From the NCBI RefSeq assembly GCF_019399895.1, contig NC_091867.1, positions 2,604,001 through 2,668,000 on the forward strand: a stretch of DNA of 64,000 nt, written 5' to 3'. Positions 1 to 13,878 of this stretch are shown one piece after another. This DNA comes from Cardiocondyla obscurior (taxonomy: Eukaryota > Arthropoda > Insecta > Hymenoptera > Formicidae). The notes beneath the pieces are model-generated. The model saw only the letters and a list, made by a program, of their open reading frames with translations, was not told the origin of the DNA and made no database searches. Every line of letters starts with the position of its first letter. Positions within the stretch are counted from its first letter, which is position 1. Made by a program: the position numbers and the translations under genes.

Positions 1-55
1 GCACTTTGTTCCTTTTTGCTCTTTATATCATTTAAAATAAAATTTAATTTTGCAG

Positions 56-182
56 GTTTGTCGGAGAAGGCATGGAAGAGGGTGAATTTTCAGAAGCCCG
101 AGAGGATCTGGCCGCTTTGGAGCTCGATTATCGTGAGGTGCAAGAAGATACCGTTAATACCGAAGAAGAGGAAGAATATTAA
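56..182 (+). CDS. alpha-tubulin, last exon only (partial)
   Basis: This is the last coding exon of an alpha-tubulin, the structural subunit of microtubules. After a tgcag acceptor ending at 55, the first base completes a split Trp codon. The reading then continues F-V-G-E-G-M-E-E-G-E-F-S-E-A-R-E-D-L, the strongly conserved helix H12 region, followed by an acidic tail ending EEEEEY and a TAA at 180-182. The terminal Tyr is the residue removed and re-added in detyrosination, and the Glu run is the polyglutamylation target. The tail (REVQEDTVNTEEEEEY) differs from the most common ubiquitous isotype tail, so this may be a divergent or tissue-specific isotype. Upstream exons lie outside the window. 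An AATAAA hexamer around 320 is a likely poly(A) signal. Confidence 0.93.
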
Positions 183-1450
183 GCTCGCATGCTCGCTCGT
201 TATTAAATTATTTAATTTTAATATATATGTCGTAATACGTTTTACCATTATATCATATTCGGAGTCTTTGATTTGCGTCACATTATCACAATATTCCTAT
301 AGACGAATTGTGCCCGTATAAATAAATTATTTATACATTCTAACTGATGCATATCCTTTCAATGCGCGTCCACGAAAAAAGTTGTCATAATGAAAAATGT
401 GTCGAATGCTTGAAATTGACAAATATTTATCTATTTAATAATAAATATGTACTTAAATCAGTTGTGTGAATCGAAAATACGACGATGCGTTCCCTGTCCG
501 TTTTATAAGACAGTTTTACGAATCCCAAAATTATGTAAGAACTTATGTGATCTATTGAATTTGTCAATGTTGCGTTATAAAAAAATTGTGAAATGTATTT
601 TCCAATAGAACAGGTCGATAATTATCAATAATTGGTAAAATATTTTCATGGACTATAAATATTTGCAATTCTCGACATTCTTAGTATTGCAAAATTAATT
701 AAAGTTACATTAAAATTATAAGAATCATAATTAATTAAATTATAGCACCAATATCGTAGACAACGTTATGAGGATTATGAGAAACGCGCGAAACAAAAGT
801 AAGCCGTCGATAATAGCGGCGGCGCACTGAAAATTACTCGATGGCCAAAGGAGGGGATCGAGGGAGAGGTAGTCACGTATATACGCTAGTCGCAGAAACG
901 CCATATGATATGTCCCATATCTACCTTTTAGTGTACATATGCATCTCCCGCTCAGCAACCCGCGTTCGATGAATCGTCGAATTTACCCAGCGATCGAACC
1001 AATTCATGCAAGAGTAAAACGATCGACGAAGAGGGGAGGCGCACTTCTAACGCAATAGAACCTGTAAAACTATAAATTGTATTGTGGACTGCTCGTTCTT
1101 TGTGACAGGTTATTTTCGGTGATCGAAGATTTATTAAGAAAGACGAAGAAACTGCGTCCCACGTCAGCCAGGAATGAGTGATCTCGTTGGTGTTGCATCT
1201 GTGTTACCGCTGAGCATTTACACATATTCTTGTGAGTGTGTGTGGATGCGTGAGGTGTAAATAGAGATCATATGATCGCTCGAGAAAGCCGTCGGATCGA
1301 GATGATGCCGACGAACAAGAGCGATCGCTTCTGAAGGAGCGATTTGCGCTTCGAGGACAGTGCGTAAAGATATCACATGAACGGATAATCGTGGTCGACG
1401 TACGTTTCGTGCGTTCTTATTTCGTGGTGGACGTGATTCTCTGAAGCGTC
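183..1450. other. Alpha-tubulin 3' UTR and AGBL5 upstream region
   Basis: AT-rich DNA to about 750, then a more GC-balanced stretch (about 780-1450) that probably contains the promoter and 5' UTR of the carboxypeptidase gene. No coding exon is supported; short open frames here have no recognisable sequence. Confidence 0.6.
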
Positions 1451-4400
1451 ATGGCGAGCACAGCTGAGAACATTGCCTGCGGTGGTTTCGTGTTCCTTAA
1501 TAATTTTGATTCTGCCAATCTGGCCAAAGTGGAAGCAGTGAGGATCCCAGAGACCTTCGAAAAAGGTATGTAATTATTTCTTAATTTTGTGACAATCTTG
1601 CAGCTTTTTATTGATTCTGACCATTCATATATGCACATTAATTTAAGTGTTTATTCGCCAGAATATTTTTTTTTTGTATGTTTCTGGATTAGATTAATCG
1701 ATCTTTTTTATCTCTAATATATCTAAATGTATTGCAATGAACTATAAAGATTGCAGATATACTTCTTATATAACAATACAATATCTGGTTTTACTATTTT
1801 TAGATATTTATGAGGTTGAAGGTAAATCAACCAACAGCACAATCTCTAAAGATACTTTGGATTATGAATTCAATTTGTGGACTAAACACGATTGTCATGG
1901 TACACAATTCCAAAACAACAATAGAACTTGGTTTTATTTTGGTGTAAAATCTAGTCGGCCGAGTGTCTTGGTAAAATTTAACATAGTCAATATGAACAAG
2001 CAAGTCAAGATGTTCAGTCAAGGGATGTGTCCAGTCTTTAAAATTGTGCCAGGACATTTGCATTGGGAACGGATTCGCGAAAAACCTACATATACTGTAA
2101 TTGCAGCATAGATAATTATAGGAATGCATATCTAAGAATGTAGCAAGATTATAAACGTATGTAATAATAATAATTGTATTGGTGAATATATAGCATACCA
2201 TTTAACATTGCAGCTTGATCAAAAAGGAAACGATTTCACTTTATCGTTCCTCTATTACACTCCTGAAAATTTAAAAGCTATTACTTACTTTGCTTTTACC
2301 TATCCATTCTCATACACAGATTTACAAAATTATTTGAGAAGGATCGATATGAGAATGGGAAAAAGGAGTGTAATGTCTGCAGATGACATCTATTATCATA
2401 GAGAATGTGCAATAAAATCACTGGAAGATCGTAGATTAGATGTATTAACAATAACTTCTTATTATAACATATCAATGGAGAGAGAAGATAGACTGAATAA
2501 TATGTTTCCTGAAAAAAATGAGGAGAGGCCTTACAAATTTCAAGACAAGAAGGTATAGAATGGCATACAAATAATAACAAATCAAATTCTTAAAAGTACA
2601 AACGAAATATATTATTTTATATGTATTTAGGTAATTTTTATTAGCGCCAGAGTCCACCCAGGTGAAACACCATCTAGTTTTGTTCTAAATGGTTTCCTTA
2701 ATTTTTTATTAAATCGGGAAGATCAGATTGCTATAAATTTACGTCGCCTGTATGTGTTCAAATTGATACCGATGCTCAATCCAGATGGTGTTGCCAAAGG
2801 ACATTACCGAATGGATACTAAAGGAACAAATTTGAATAGAGTTTATCTAAATCCTTCTGAAGTAGATCATCCAACGATATATGCCGCAAGAAATTTAATC
2901 AAGTACATAGCTATATTTCTATCATTATATAATACTTTGACTTCTAGAATCTGCATGTTATGCAAATTTTACATGCTTTTTTTATAGATACTATCACAAT
3001 TCTTATCAACTACCGAGTGAACTAACTGACGATTTATTAAATATAAATTTAGAAATTATGGACAGCAGTGTAAACGTTATAAATTCGACTGCTTCAATAG
3101 CGAATGCTGTACGTGACACAACCACAAGACTGTTGCAACAAGTATGACAAAAACCTACAGGATTAACTTTAATAACATTTATTTCTGAATAAAATTTATT
3201 GGAGTGAAATTAAGAAAAACTTTAAATAATATATTTTATGTTATATAAAACTACGATAGTATTTTAATAACGTTATTTTTTTAATAGGTAACATTTATGT
3301 CGTTAGACGAAAAAAGTAGATGTACTTTGGACACTAGCAAGAAACATTTATTGACGTTGGAGCATTTGGACAGTGCAACTACTGGTATTGACATTAAGTT
3401 TGAATAATAAAATTTAAATAACATATTTTGCAATGTTCCATAATTTGTCTTTTGTCATGTATAGATGAAAGCGGTGATCTATCTAAAGAAAGTAAAAATG
3501 ATAACTCCACAGAAATTAGAACAAGTGATAAATTAAATGTTGATATGGGTGAAATATCAAAAGCCTCCGATAATTCTGGATTATATTTATATATCGATCT
3601 TCACGGTCATGCTTCAAAGAAAGGTGTTTTTATGTATGGAAATCACTTTACTGATTCGGAGGATACTATCACATGTATGCTGCTACCTAAATTAATGTCT
3701 ATCAATAATCCACATTTTCATTTTGCGTCGTGCAATTTTGCAGAACGTAATATGTATATTATGTAAGTGTGACCTACTGTTATTAAAAATTATATGTATA
3801 GTTTTATATAATTACACGTATATCTTTGTAGAGACAAACGAGATGGTATGTCCAGAGAAGGATCGGGACGTGTGGCGGTGTATAAAATGACTGGTTTGAT
3901 ACGCAGCTATACTCTGGAATGCAATTATAACTCAGGCCGTTTGGTGAATATAATACCCGCTAGAATTCGTGATGGAGTGAATAAAAATATGAATCATGTG
4001 TTCGTTCCTCCGAAATATACACCGGCAGTATTTGAAGCGGTAATAATTTTACTTTTACTTTTTCTTTCAATCTGTTATGCGACAATATTGAAAAAAAAAT
4101 TTATGTATGTATAATACTGATCATATATAGGTTGGAGCAGCATTAGGTCCTTCCATTCTCGATCTCACTGGGAACAATCCCAATAGCCGATTGCCAAATA
4201 GTCAGTATCGCTCTTTAAGAGGAGTAAAATCTCATTTGAAACTAACACACGTGAGCAATCTCTCTGCACCTGGCAAATCAGTGCGCAAGGTAAATTTTGA
4301 TGTGAATAGTGGGAGTGATATTTGTAATGCTGACATAAAGCAGTGTATATTGTCATAATCATTTATTCAGCAAACTAATTTTATATGCTGTTTCGCATTA

Positions 4401-7090
4401 ACACTGCAACCAATTAGTGCCTAATCCAACAAATTTATTTGTGCATAATTAAGAAAGTGGGAGAGAGATTTTGTACATTTACAAATCAAATTTTTTACCG
4501 ATAATATTTCCAATTATATTGAAATTTTTAAATTTATATGGAAATTATTTAGTTTTTTTTTTTTTTTTTAATATGAAATTGAAACATTTTATGACAATAA
4601 TTACATATTAATATTTATTTTATTGTCGTATAAGAAATATTGTAAACTCTTTTTAACATAACTTTTTTCGATGTCTTCCGTACATTAATTTGATATAATT
4701 ATAAACAAGACAATAATATTTTATATATACGTTTTTAGATTATTGATTTATTAAAAATTTATATATCAAGACGTTTTTAATTGCACATAAGTCATGAAAC
4801 AAGATAATGTAATTTTGATTATATATATATGAATATAATTCAAATTGTTTACAGGATGTAACTTTTTAATTTTATTATAATATTTTATTACAAATGACTT
4901 ATTTAATGTTTATACACTATGTATGCAGTATATGCACGCTTATCTTTTAATTTTAATATTTATTGATAACGAAAGATAAGACGATTAAATAAGATATGTT
5001 GCGAATATCTTGCTATTGACTTTTTTTATATTGTGGCTAACTCAGTGAAGTGTTACTTATTGCTTTTATTAATGTTTGATACTTAACAATATTTGTTTGT
5101 AAATAATAATTTTTTTTTTTTACACTATTTTTTACCGATAATGTACGCAAGTGCACTTACGATCACACAATCGAGTTTACGTAGCGCCTTTTTAAAAGAT
5201 GCAAATAGTTGTGAAACAAAATTAATATTGCATAGAGGACTATATATAATTAATTATATCTATTTCTTTAGCGAAGGGCACGACGTGGAGATATAAATGG
5301 TTAAACTGTTATATCTCTGAACGGTGGAATTGTTGAAGTGAGATATGGCAATTTATTAATTCAAACTTAAATGTTACTCGTTTCAACAACATATATAAAA
5401 GTTTACTTTATAAAATGTAAATTATTAGAGTACTATTGAAGATGTTATTTTGTGGCATAATTCCATTATTAGTATACCTGTTTAAAAGAATATTGTAAAT
5501 TTATTAATGTTAGAGATTGTCATATATAAAAGATGTAATCTATGTGCAATCTATTTACATTGAGATAAATAGATATTTATGAAGTTAACAAATCTCGATC
5601 TTGGCAGCAAATTTCAAATCATCCCAAAACTTTGCTCGTATTACGCATACATGTATAGGAATCTTATGATGTATTGCACATGAGCTTTTGCATATTCACC
5701 TGTATTAATAAATCTTACAGCTGTTTTTTAGCGATTATTTATTTATCTCACTTTTATTTGATATCCCGGATATCCTGACCAATCGATCCTGACGAAACTT
5801 AGCATGCACCGTGTTTGCAAACGAAACAGGGCAATATAGTGTAGTAGAACGCAAAGAGAAAACTCCACGTCGAAGACTATCGTCCACAGGTTTTAATCAC
5901 CAGTGAAACACATGGATGACGAGCTTTTCACACGTACTTTACAGCACTCTAGCATGTATCAACGAATACTTCTCATTTGCTAAATATTATTTCTATAGAA
6001 AAATAATTAATTTTTTTTGATAATATGCATTTATATTATCAGCAAGATAGCTTTAGTTGCATTAGGCAATCTGCAATTTTTACTCACTATAATTTTCTCT
6101 AAAATTTTTATACATGTAGATGCGCTTCGATTTTTTTAAGTGTATGACACGTGTTCAATTTTATTCGTTGTGCTTAGCCGCGAGGGGTAAGTCATTACTT
6201 GTATAATTAATAATTGTTATATATAATAACTGTTGCGTACAATTGCAATCATAATACAATGGTAATCGAAATAAAATCAATCTCTCTCTCACATCTGTTT
6301 ATTTTTATGTTATCGGTACGTACCTCTATCTCTATAATATGCGAATTTATAATTGTGCCCATTTCGTTTGCAGGATAACGAAGACGATGTTCCACGGAGT
6401 AGCGGTATCTTGAAGGAGTTAGAAACAAGATTAAATGACGCAATGACGGGGGCGAGGAATGCCATAAGAACTGAGGGTAATCTAGTAAAGAAGTGTATTC
6501 TGCGACGCGGTGCCTCCTTTTACTCGGCGGTGAAAAGAATCAAGAGCGGTAAGAAACCTCGGCAGACGCTCACGCGTCGCACGTTGAAAAACCATTGTGC
6601 CAGCAACGTGGAGAACAGCGCAATAATATGTGCGATTAAGTCTGAAGTGGAGACAAAGCCGTTTTTGAAGGCAATTGATCGCTATCAATCGAACAGATCT
6701 AATGTAAGTGCGGCAGTCAGTGAGGAGCCGCGTTTAAGCGTCAGCAAGAAGTTAACAGGAACTACTAGCTCGATGAAGACGCGTATTTCATCTGAAGAAA
6801 CTGCGGCGGTAAGGCACGGCGCAAAAAGACTGAAAATTATCTCATCTATGAGAACCTCCAAGCCTCTCCCTGAAGTTGGAGAATCATCCTGCACGACAGA
6901 GGAGACTAGCGTGAAAGTATCTCTGAAGGTATCGCGTACATGCAATAAACAGAATATTAAAGGAGCCCACGATAAAGCCAGGATTGGACGTATGAAACCG
7001 AGCGAGTCTTCCAAGCAGAAAAAATGTAATAAGACTGTCGTTAAGGAAAGTTCTGTACTTGACGAAAGCGCAAAGCAAAATCTTAAATGA
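1451..7090 (+). CDS. AGBL5: Cytosolic carboxypeptidase 5-like tubulin deglutamylase (AGBL5/NnaD)
   Basis: M14D zinc carboxypeptidase that removes glutamates, notably branch-point ones, from tubulin side chains in the cytosol. Exons I infer: 1451-1566, 1757-2096, 2214-2552, 2631-2902, 2988-3141, 3288-3384, 3465-3762, 3832-4039, 4131-4289, 6374-7090; all phases join, giving about 899 residues. The N-terminal beta-sandwich domain is recognisable (CGGFVFLNNFDSANL; DYEFNLW; RTWFYF). Catalytic parts seen: HPGE (zinc His and Glu, about residue 274), NPDG and NLNR, DLHGHASKKG (third zinc ligand) and TLECNYN (catalytic Glu). The tail exon is basic and low-complexity. These motifs fit CCP5 better than CCP6. 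The exon 2 start is the least certain: 1757 keeps frame but adds a hydrophobic stretch absent from vertebrate relatives. Reading through the donor at 4290 gives a shorter form stopping at 4358 (683 residues). Confidence 0.9.
4359..6373 (+). other. Long AT-rich last intron of AGBL5 / alternative 3' UTR
   Basis: About 2 kb of AT-rich sequence between the stop of the read-through form (4356-4358) and the cag acceptor at 6371-6373. I see no coding exon. It would be intron in the long transcript and 3' UTR in the short one. Confidence 0.6.
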
Positions 7091-8532
7091 GCTCAACCAG
7101 GGTACTAGGAATTGCTACCATGAGAGTTGTAGAAAATTAATTATTGCCATTAACTTCTTGTATCCCTTTTTAGAAAGATATATTACATATTGTAGCGTAT
7201 ATATATATACATGGGACGACCAATGAATTGTGATAAAATCATTGAAAAGATGAGCAAAAAAAAAATCAAAATATTAACATGGTAAATCTTATACATCCTG
7301 CATATAATATACTATGAAAATGTTAAATTTCTCTTTGTATTATTTGGTGATGCAACATGACATGTGATATACCGTAGATATTTCGATCATATTCATACAT
7401 TTTATGTTTTCGTTTTTTTATGAAATAATATGTTGCTTCGTTATTTAAAGGGTGAAACCTAAGTCAACAAATGTACATATTACGTTACTATGTATATTAT
7501 TATATATTAGGTGGGCGTATATAAGTTCAGACTAGATTATTATTCTCTTTGTAATTCATATGTGTTTGTCTCGAGAACTAGTTCTCGTTGAAACAATTTG
7601 TTTAACTATGTTTAAAGATTATTAAGTTTATTAAGTTTAATGAACGTTTATTTTATTCTCAAGAAGACATTTTATCGGCAAAACTATGATAATAATGAGA
7701 TTATTTTCTGTAAAATCTAAGTCTTGCTTTTTTAAAATAAAAAAAAAATTTGTTTTCTTATGTTTTACTTTACGTTTTCTCGAATAAGTTCGCGATAATC
7801 AAATGTTGATTTATATATTAGATGGCATTGTGTTATATGAATATATAAATGTTACCTGTTTCTATTTCTCATCTTGTAACCTGCATATATTATAGAACAA
7901 GAGGTTCTATTATTTATGTGCGAAAGTTTGTTGGCAAAATAAATGGCAAAATATATACTAATATACACCTAAAAATACATTTATTTCTTTTATTATTTTC
8001 AATATTTTATATTGAATTTATACTTTTACACTTCCTTTTGTTATTTAAACTTTTAATTAAAAAAAATGTACAGACGTGATTATAAAAAGTATTCCACATT
8101 TATACGGTGTTTATACGGTAAGTGATTATTCTTGATTTAAACAAAAAATTTAAGAAATTAAATGAATAAATAGTGAAATAACATATAAATTCAAGAGCTA
8201 CTTTCGTGACTAAAAAAATTATTGCACATTAGTTTACGAATAAATTTATTTTGTAATAGGATCTGATAGGATCTAACAGAACGAATTTCCCTCCAGAGTT
8301 CAGATATTATACGCAGTGTGGCCGCACTGGCCATATAGAGCCATGATATAGTGTATTTGGTACGATTTGGTAATGAATCTTGCAATATTCTGCACCATTC
8401 ACGTAATTCGCGCCGATTTGTATTATATTGTACGACGTACGAACATTTATTCACATTTAATACACGAATGTAACAACGAGTACGATTGTTCTTGGTTGAT
8501 TGAATATTCAACGAAATAGAGAAATCGCGAAA
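7091..8532. other. AGBL5 3' UTR and RFC1 upstream region
   Basis: AT-rich. A minus-strand open frame at 8191-8565 runs across the RFC1 start but has no recognisable sequence. No other feature seen. Confidence 0.6.
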
Positions 8533-11500
8533 ATGCCGAAGGTGTGTAACGAAAAAAAATTCCAACTTCCGGTTAAATATGTTAGGTTAACTGCGTTGTG
8601 TTTATTTTTGCTATAGCTGCCTTTCTTTTAGAGCATACTGTCAGCATTTTTAATATGTAACAAATTGACACACGTCTTTTCTTCTTAAAATTTAACTTAA
8701 ATTTAATTGACATTTCAACTCCGCTCGCTCGAGGAGTTTGAGTGTTCTAGATCGAAAAATGCTACTAGATAATCTTGAGAATTTATTAAATGATTAACTG
8801 TGACAAACTATGCTTACGTGTGTATCGATTTGTTTCCTAACGAGTTTTACAAACAGAAAAAATATTTTTACAATTTTTTTTTATTTTTATGGACATGTTT
8901 TTGCAGGATATTAGATCTTACTTTGCTCCAGCTGCAACATCTAAAAAGAAGAATGGTCAACCTGTTGTCTCAAAGCCTCAAAAACGGCATATTATTTCAT
9001 CAGATGAGGATGAAGAAGAACAGAAGTCATCTAAAAAGCGCTCCAAAGTATTATCTTTTATCATCACTGTACTTTTATTTTATTTGTCACAGTACATTGT
9101 TCTTTTATAAATCTTTTATAAGTATTGTATAGTTCTCTTTGTAATTTATAAAAATATTACTTTGGATAATTAATCATTTACAGGTTGTACAAAAGAAAAA
9201 AAAAGTGTCAGTTTTGTCTGATTCTGAGGATGAAGTAATATTTGTGGAAAATAATAAACCAGATTCTAAACAATGTGAGACAAATAAGAAAAGTGTGATT
9301 GAGAAGCCACGCATAGAGATACCATCCAGTGAACTTTTTAGCAAGAAGCCAATAGCAAGAGTAGAAGAGACAAAAGTCAATCAAAAGTTGCAGAAAGTGG
9401 TAAATATTTAATAATTATCAATTAAGAAATATTTGTTAGATTTCTAGAATTTTTTTTGAAATCTATAGGAATCTGAGTTTCATTATGATGAAGATTTTGA
9501 TGCTGTTCTTAAACAATTGGACACAATTCAAGATCCTGTAGTGCAAGATAAAAAGAAACCTAAAAATAAAGATATTTCTAAAACACGTGTAGCTAAGACA
9601 GGTATATTTATTTTTAATTTATTATGTATATTTAAATTAATTTTTGTGACATAAATTTGATAATAATATATTTACAGATGTAGACTTTAATGAAAGCAAG
9701 AAAAATGACATGCGTTTGAAAAAGTCCAATAATGAAACCGTTAAAATAAAATTTGAAGAGGTAAATATACCTTGTAATAAAAATAATGTACTTTCAAAAG
9801 TTGCAAATTCTCCTTCGAAACAAAAATTACATAAAAACAAGAAAGATAACTCTAACGAAGATTTATATATAATCGATAAGCATAATGAATCTGGCAACTT
9901 GAATAATTTAACATCTACCTCTGCATCGGAAGAAGACAAAGATATAAGGAGATCACCAAGAAAGAAACCCAAATTAGATTTATTTGATGAAAGAAACGAA
10001 AAGAAAAAACAACGTGCTATAATGTACGAAAAATATCTTCAAAGAGGCGGCGCCAGAAATCCTGGTTCAAAAAAAATTCCTACAGTGAGAACTTTTACAA
10101 AATTATTTAGAATTAATTACAAAATTAATATGGTGATTGTTTGATAAAATTTTTAATTTATTCTTAATTTTTAGGGCGCGGAAAATTGTTTAGTTGGAGT
10201 AAATTTCTTGATTACCGGTGTTTTAGATTCTTTAGAGAGGAATGAAGCTGAAGATTTAATACATAAATATGGCGGACGAACTGTAAATACAGTATCAAAC
10301 AAAGTAAATTATGTTATAGTGGGAGATGAGGCTGGCCCAGTTAAGTTGACAAAAGTATGTTTTTTACGCGATTACGTATACATTGTTGCACATTTTTTTA
10401 TGTTTTATTTACTTGGAATAAATTTTTAGGCAAAAACATTAGGCATTAAACAAATATCTGAGGATGATCTTCTCGAAATGATTCGTATAAGACCAGAAGG
10501 CAAAGCTATAGCTATTAAACCTGCAAAAACAAAGTTAAATACGAAAAAAATATCAAACAAATCTGAGAGCGATGAATTGTCATCACCAAGTAAAATTAAA
10601 GCATCATTAAATTCATCTGAAAAGATAAAAATGTCACCATCTTCACCAGCAAAAATTAAAAAATTATCGCCAGTAAAACCAGATTTAAAAACGAGCAGTG
10701 TAGAGAAGGTAAATTTAAATATTGTAAGATCGTGGATACTCGCTGGACGAACTCTTAATCGTAGTATCTTATTAATTCTGATCGCTTTTATTTATTTTAA
10801 TCTAATCGATCAACTAATCTGTGTTATTAACGTGGCTTTTTTTTCGATCCAACATTGATTTGACGTATCTGCATTCGTGGAATGAAAATAAAATGATAAA
10901 AAATATTATTAAACTCATTATTATATATATATTTTTTAGATAAGTACAAGCATTGGATCTGAACCGTTAGTAGAGAAGTATAGACCTAAGACTATGAAAC
11001 AGATTATAGGTCAACAAGGAGATAAAAGTTGTGCACACAACTTGTACGTATGGTTACGTGATTGGCATAAAAATCGTCAGGATCCTAAAGTTCAAAGTGG
11101 CAGTAAGTTATTTTGTGATTACTATTTTACCAAATAATATTAAAAATAAAATAAGAATATTAATCCAATAAATTTAATTTTTATTTTAAAGCTAGCAAGC
11201 AAACGCATGGACAAAGTTTTAAAGCTGCTTTGTTGTCTGGTCCACCGGGTGTTGGTAAAACTACAACAGTGCAAGTTGTTTGCAAAGAATTAGGATATGA
11301 TCTTGTGGAATTTAACGCTTCTGACACACGAAATAAATCACTTTTAAAAGATGCAGTCTCAGGATTATTGTCTAATACTACAATGAAAGATTATGTCACA
11401 GGTGGATATATAAAATTTTGAAAGAATTTTACTATTATTTCATGTAATATATTATAGGTACCAAACAAAAAATTACGAACAAACATGTGCTGTTAATGGA

Positions 11501-13490
11501 TGAAGTCGATGGTATGGCTGGTAATGAAGATCGCGGTGGTTTACAGGAATTAGTTAGTTTAATAAAAAACACGGAAGTACCAATTATATGTATATGTAAT
11601 GATCGATTTAACACGAAAGTTAAAACCATTTCTACACACAGCTACGATCTAAAATATCCAAAACTCAGAGTGGAACAAATTAGGGTATACTTTATAGAAT
11701 CTTATTCGAGTATCAATTTTTCTAATTTATTTTATGTAATTTTATCTTATTTTTTTTTCTTTACAGAGTTCTATGAAGTCTTTGTGCTTTAAAGAGAACA
11801 TCAATCTTTCGACGGAGGATCTTGATCGTTTAATCGAGTCAACAAATTACGATATTCGACAAGTAATAAATCATTTGGAGTTTCTTGGCAATCAAATATC
11901 TCACGTGCAGGCGACTGACAAAAAGCATTCAAATAAAAATTTCAAGATTGGCCCATTTGATGTCACAAAAGTAGCATTCAATGCGAAAGAACAAAAAAAT
12001 ATGAGTTTGAACGATAAAATTAATTTATATTTCAACGATTACAATATAACACCTCTTTTTATACAAGAAAATTATCTAGATATCAGATTATCACAAGTGT
12101 CACCGTAAGTATATAATTATTTTTATACTAAGATCAAAAAATAATAGATTGTGTTATATTTGCAGTCTTGAAAGACTAGAAAGAATCGCCAATGCGGCTG
12201 ATAGTATATCTACAGGAGACCTCATCGAGAAAATGATAAGAACTAATATGATGTGGAGTCTACTTTCAATGCATGCATGTTTCTCGTTTGTTATACCAGC
12301 TAATGAAATGCCGGGATGGTCTGATGGATTGATACGATTCCCAAGCTGGTTTGGACGAAATTCAAAAGCAATGAGATTTAATCGGTATTAATTATTGTAT
12401 ATTGACTTTTATATATTTTATTATAATACTTTGTAATTATATCAATTTTTACTAACAGCATTTTATTTGCTATTATTTCTAGATTAATGCAAGAGTTAAC
12501 CACGCACACACGATTAGCCACGGGTGCGAGTAAAGAAGCTCTAAATATGGATTATCTAGTTCATATTCGAAACTCTATTGTGAACCCTTTGATAAATAAT
12601 GGTGTGGATGGTATAGATGCAGCGATAAGTATCATGGGACAATATTATTTAACCAGGTTTATATTTAATTTATATTAAATAATTACAAGTATAAACATAT
12701 ATATTAAAATTTAACCTTTTCTTAGGGAAGACTTGGATTCAGCAATAGAAATTTCTCTTTGGCCAGGAATGTATGACCCTACAACTAAACTTGATAGTAA
12801 AGTACGTACAATATTAATTCTATTTTTAAAAAACTGTACTAGGTCGAATTGAATTTGATGAGCACATTATTCATATTCGAAGAATTAATTAACTCTTATC
12901 ATTACTTCGGTTGACTTAATTTTTTTATAACAGGCATTACAAAGCGTAAGCTTTGCACGCTTATTTTACTCTTGTTTCCTCTACGTACGTTTAAAAAAAT
13001 TGCTTTACATTTAATAATTTTTTATTATTTAATCAAATAATAAATAATGTTCACAAAGTATGCACTTTATAGTATTTAGTAAATATAAATAAATAATTAT
13101 TGTAGTGTTACGAATTTAAATCATTGTATTATATTAGGTAAAAGCAGCATTTACGCGAGCATACCAAAAAAAATCTCCTATGCTGCCATACGCAATTAAC
13201 AGCACTGCTACAGCGAAGAAAAAATCTGTACAAGATAACGATATTATAGAAGAAGCAGATGATGAAGGAGAAACAGATGATATCGAGTTTGATAAGATGA
13301 TCAAGGTAGCATTAAACATTATTTGTGTGATTTCATATAAACTACATCAGATATTCGAAAACAATATAATTATAATGCATTTTAGGCAAAGAAACCTGTT
13401 ACTGCTGGTACAAGTAAAGCTGCTTCGTCGACGAAAAAAAATGGTGAACCTGCTAAGAAACGCGGAAGAGGACGTGGCAAAGCAAAATAG
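8533..13490 (+). CDS. RFC1: Replication factor C subunit 1 (clamp-loader large subunit)
   Basis: Large AAA+ subunit of RFC, which opens PCNA and loads it on primer-template junctions in the nucleus. Sixteen exons, all phase-consistent: 8533-8541, 8907-9047, 9184-9399, 9469-9601, 9678-10084, 10175-10354, 10430-10708, 10940-11102, 11192-11401, 11458-11684, 11767-12104, 12166-12384, 12483-12656, 12726-12801, 13138-13305, 13386-13490; about 1014 residues. The first exon codes only for Met-Pro-Lys; the next starts DIRSYF, like the PCNA-binding start of other RFC1 proteins. An acidic and lysine-rich linker follows. Then come a BRCT domain (about residues 303-385: GAENCLVGVNFLITGVLDS; YGGRTV), Walker A GPPGVGKT (about 526-533), Walker B LLMDEVDGMAGNEDRGG, the RFC1 C-terminal domain (QENYLD, NMDYL, YYL) and a basic nuclear-type tail (KKRGRGRGKAK). 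Intact, with no broken motif seen. Confidence 0.96.
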
Positions 13491-13878
13491 AAAACAATAT
13501 TAAAAGATAAAATGCACTGTTTATTAAAAAAAAAAACTTGAAACCAAATTAATCCGTCACGAACATTTGTTCACTACCCGAATTAGCGGCGTTGATATAA
13601 CTGTGAAATAATTTTTTTATATTAGATTTATTGCATCAAAACTGAATGTTTAACGTTTGTCTCGAAATAGTTTCTATTTATTTTTATTAATGAGGATTGT
13701 TATTCCGAAAGCTCATTTGTAGTTTAATTTACAATCTCTGCTCTTGTCTGTACACAATCTAAAATGAAAAAGAGATTAAAATATTGTATCTTAATTGCGA
13801 TGTTAGAACGTCTCTCACTTTTATTCTATACGTAATAATATAAAAAATTGGAATGTAATAAAAATTTCACGAAATATT
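13491..13878. other. RFC1/ACE convergent 3' interval
   Basis: About 390 bp of AT-rich DNA between the stops of two convergent genes. It should hold both 3' UTRs. Nothing else seen. Confidence 0.6.

Noticed and set aside
8191..8565. 124-codon minus-strand frame across the RFC1 start
   Set aside because: Overlaps the RFC1 promoter and first exon, unlike any protein I know, and rich in rare-looking codons.
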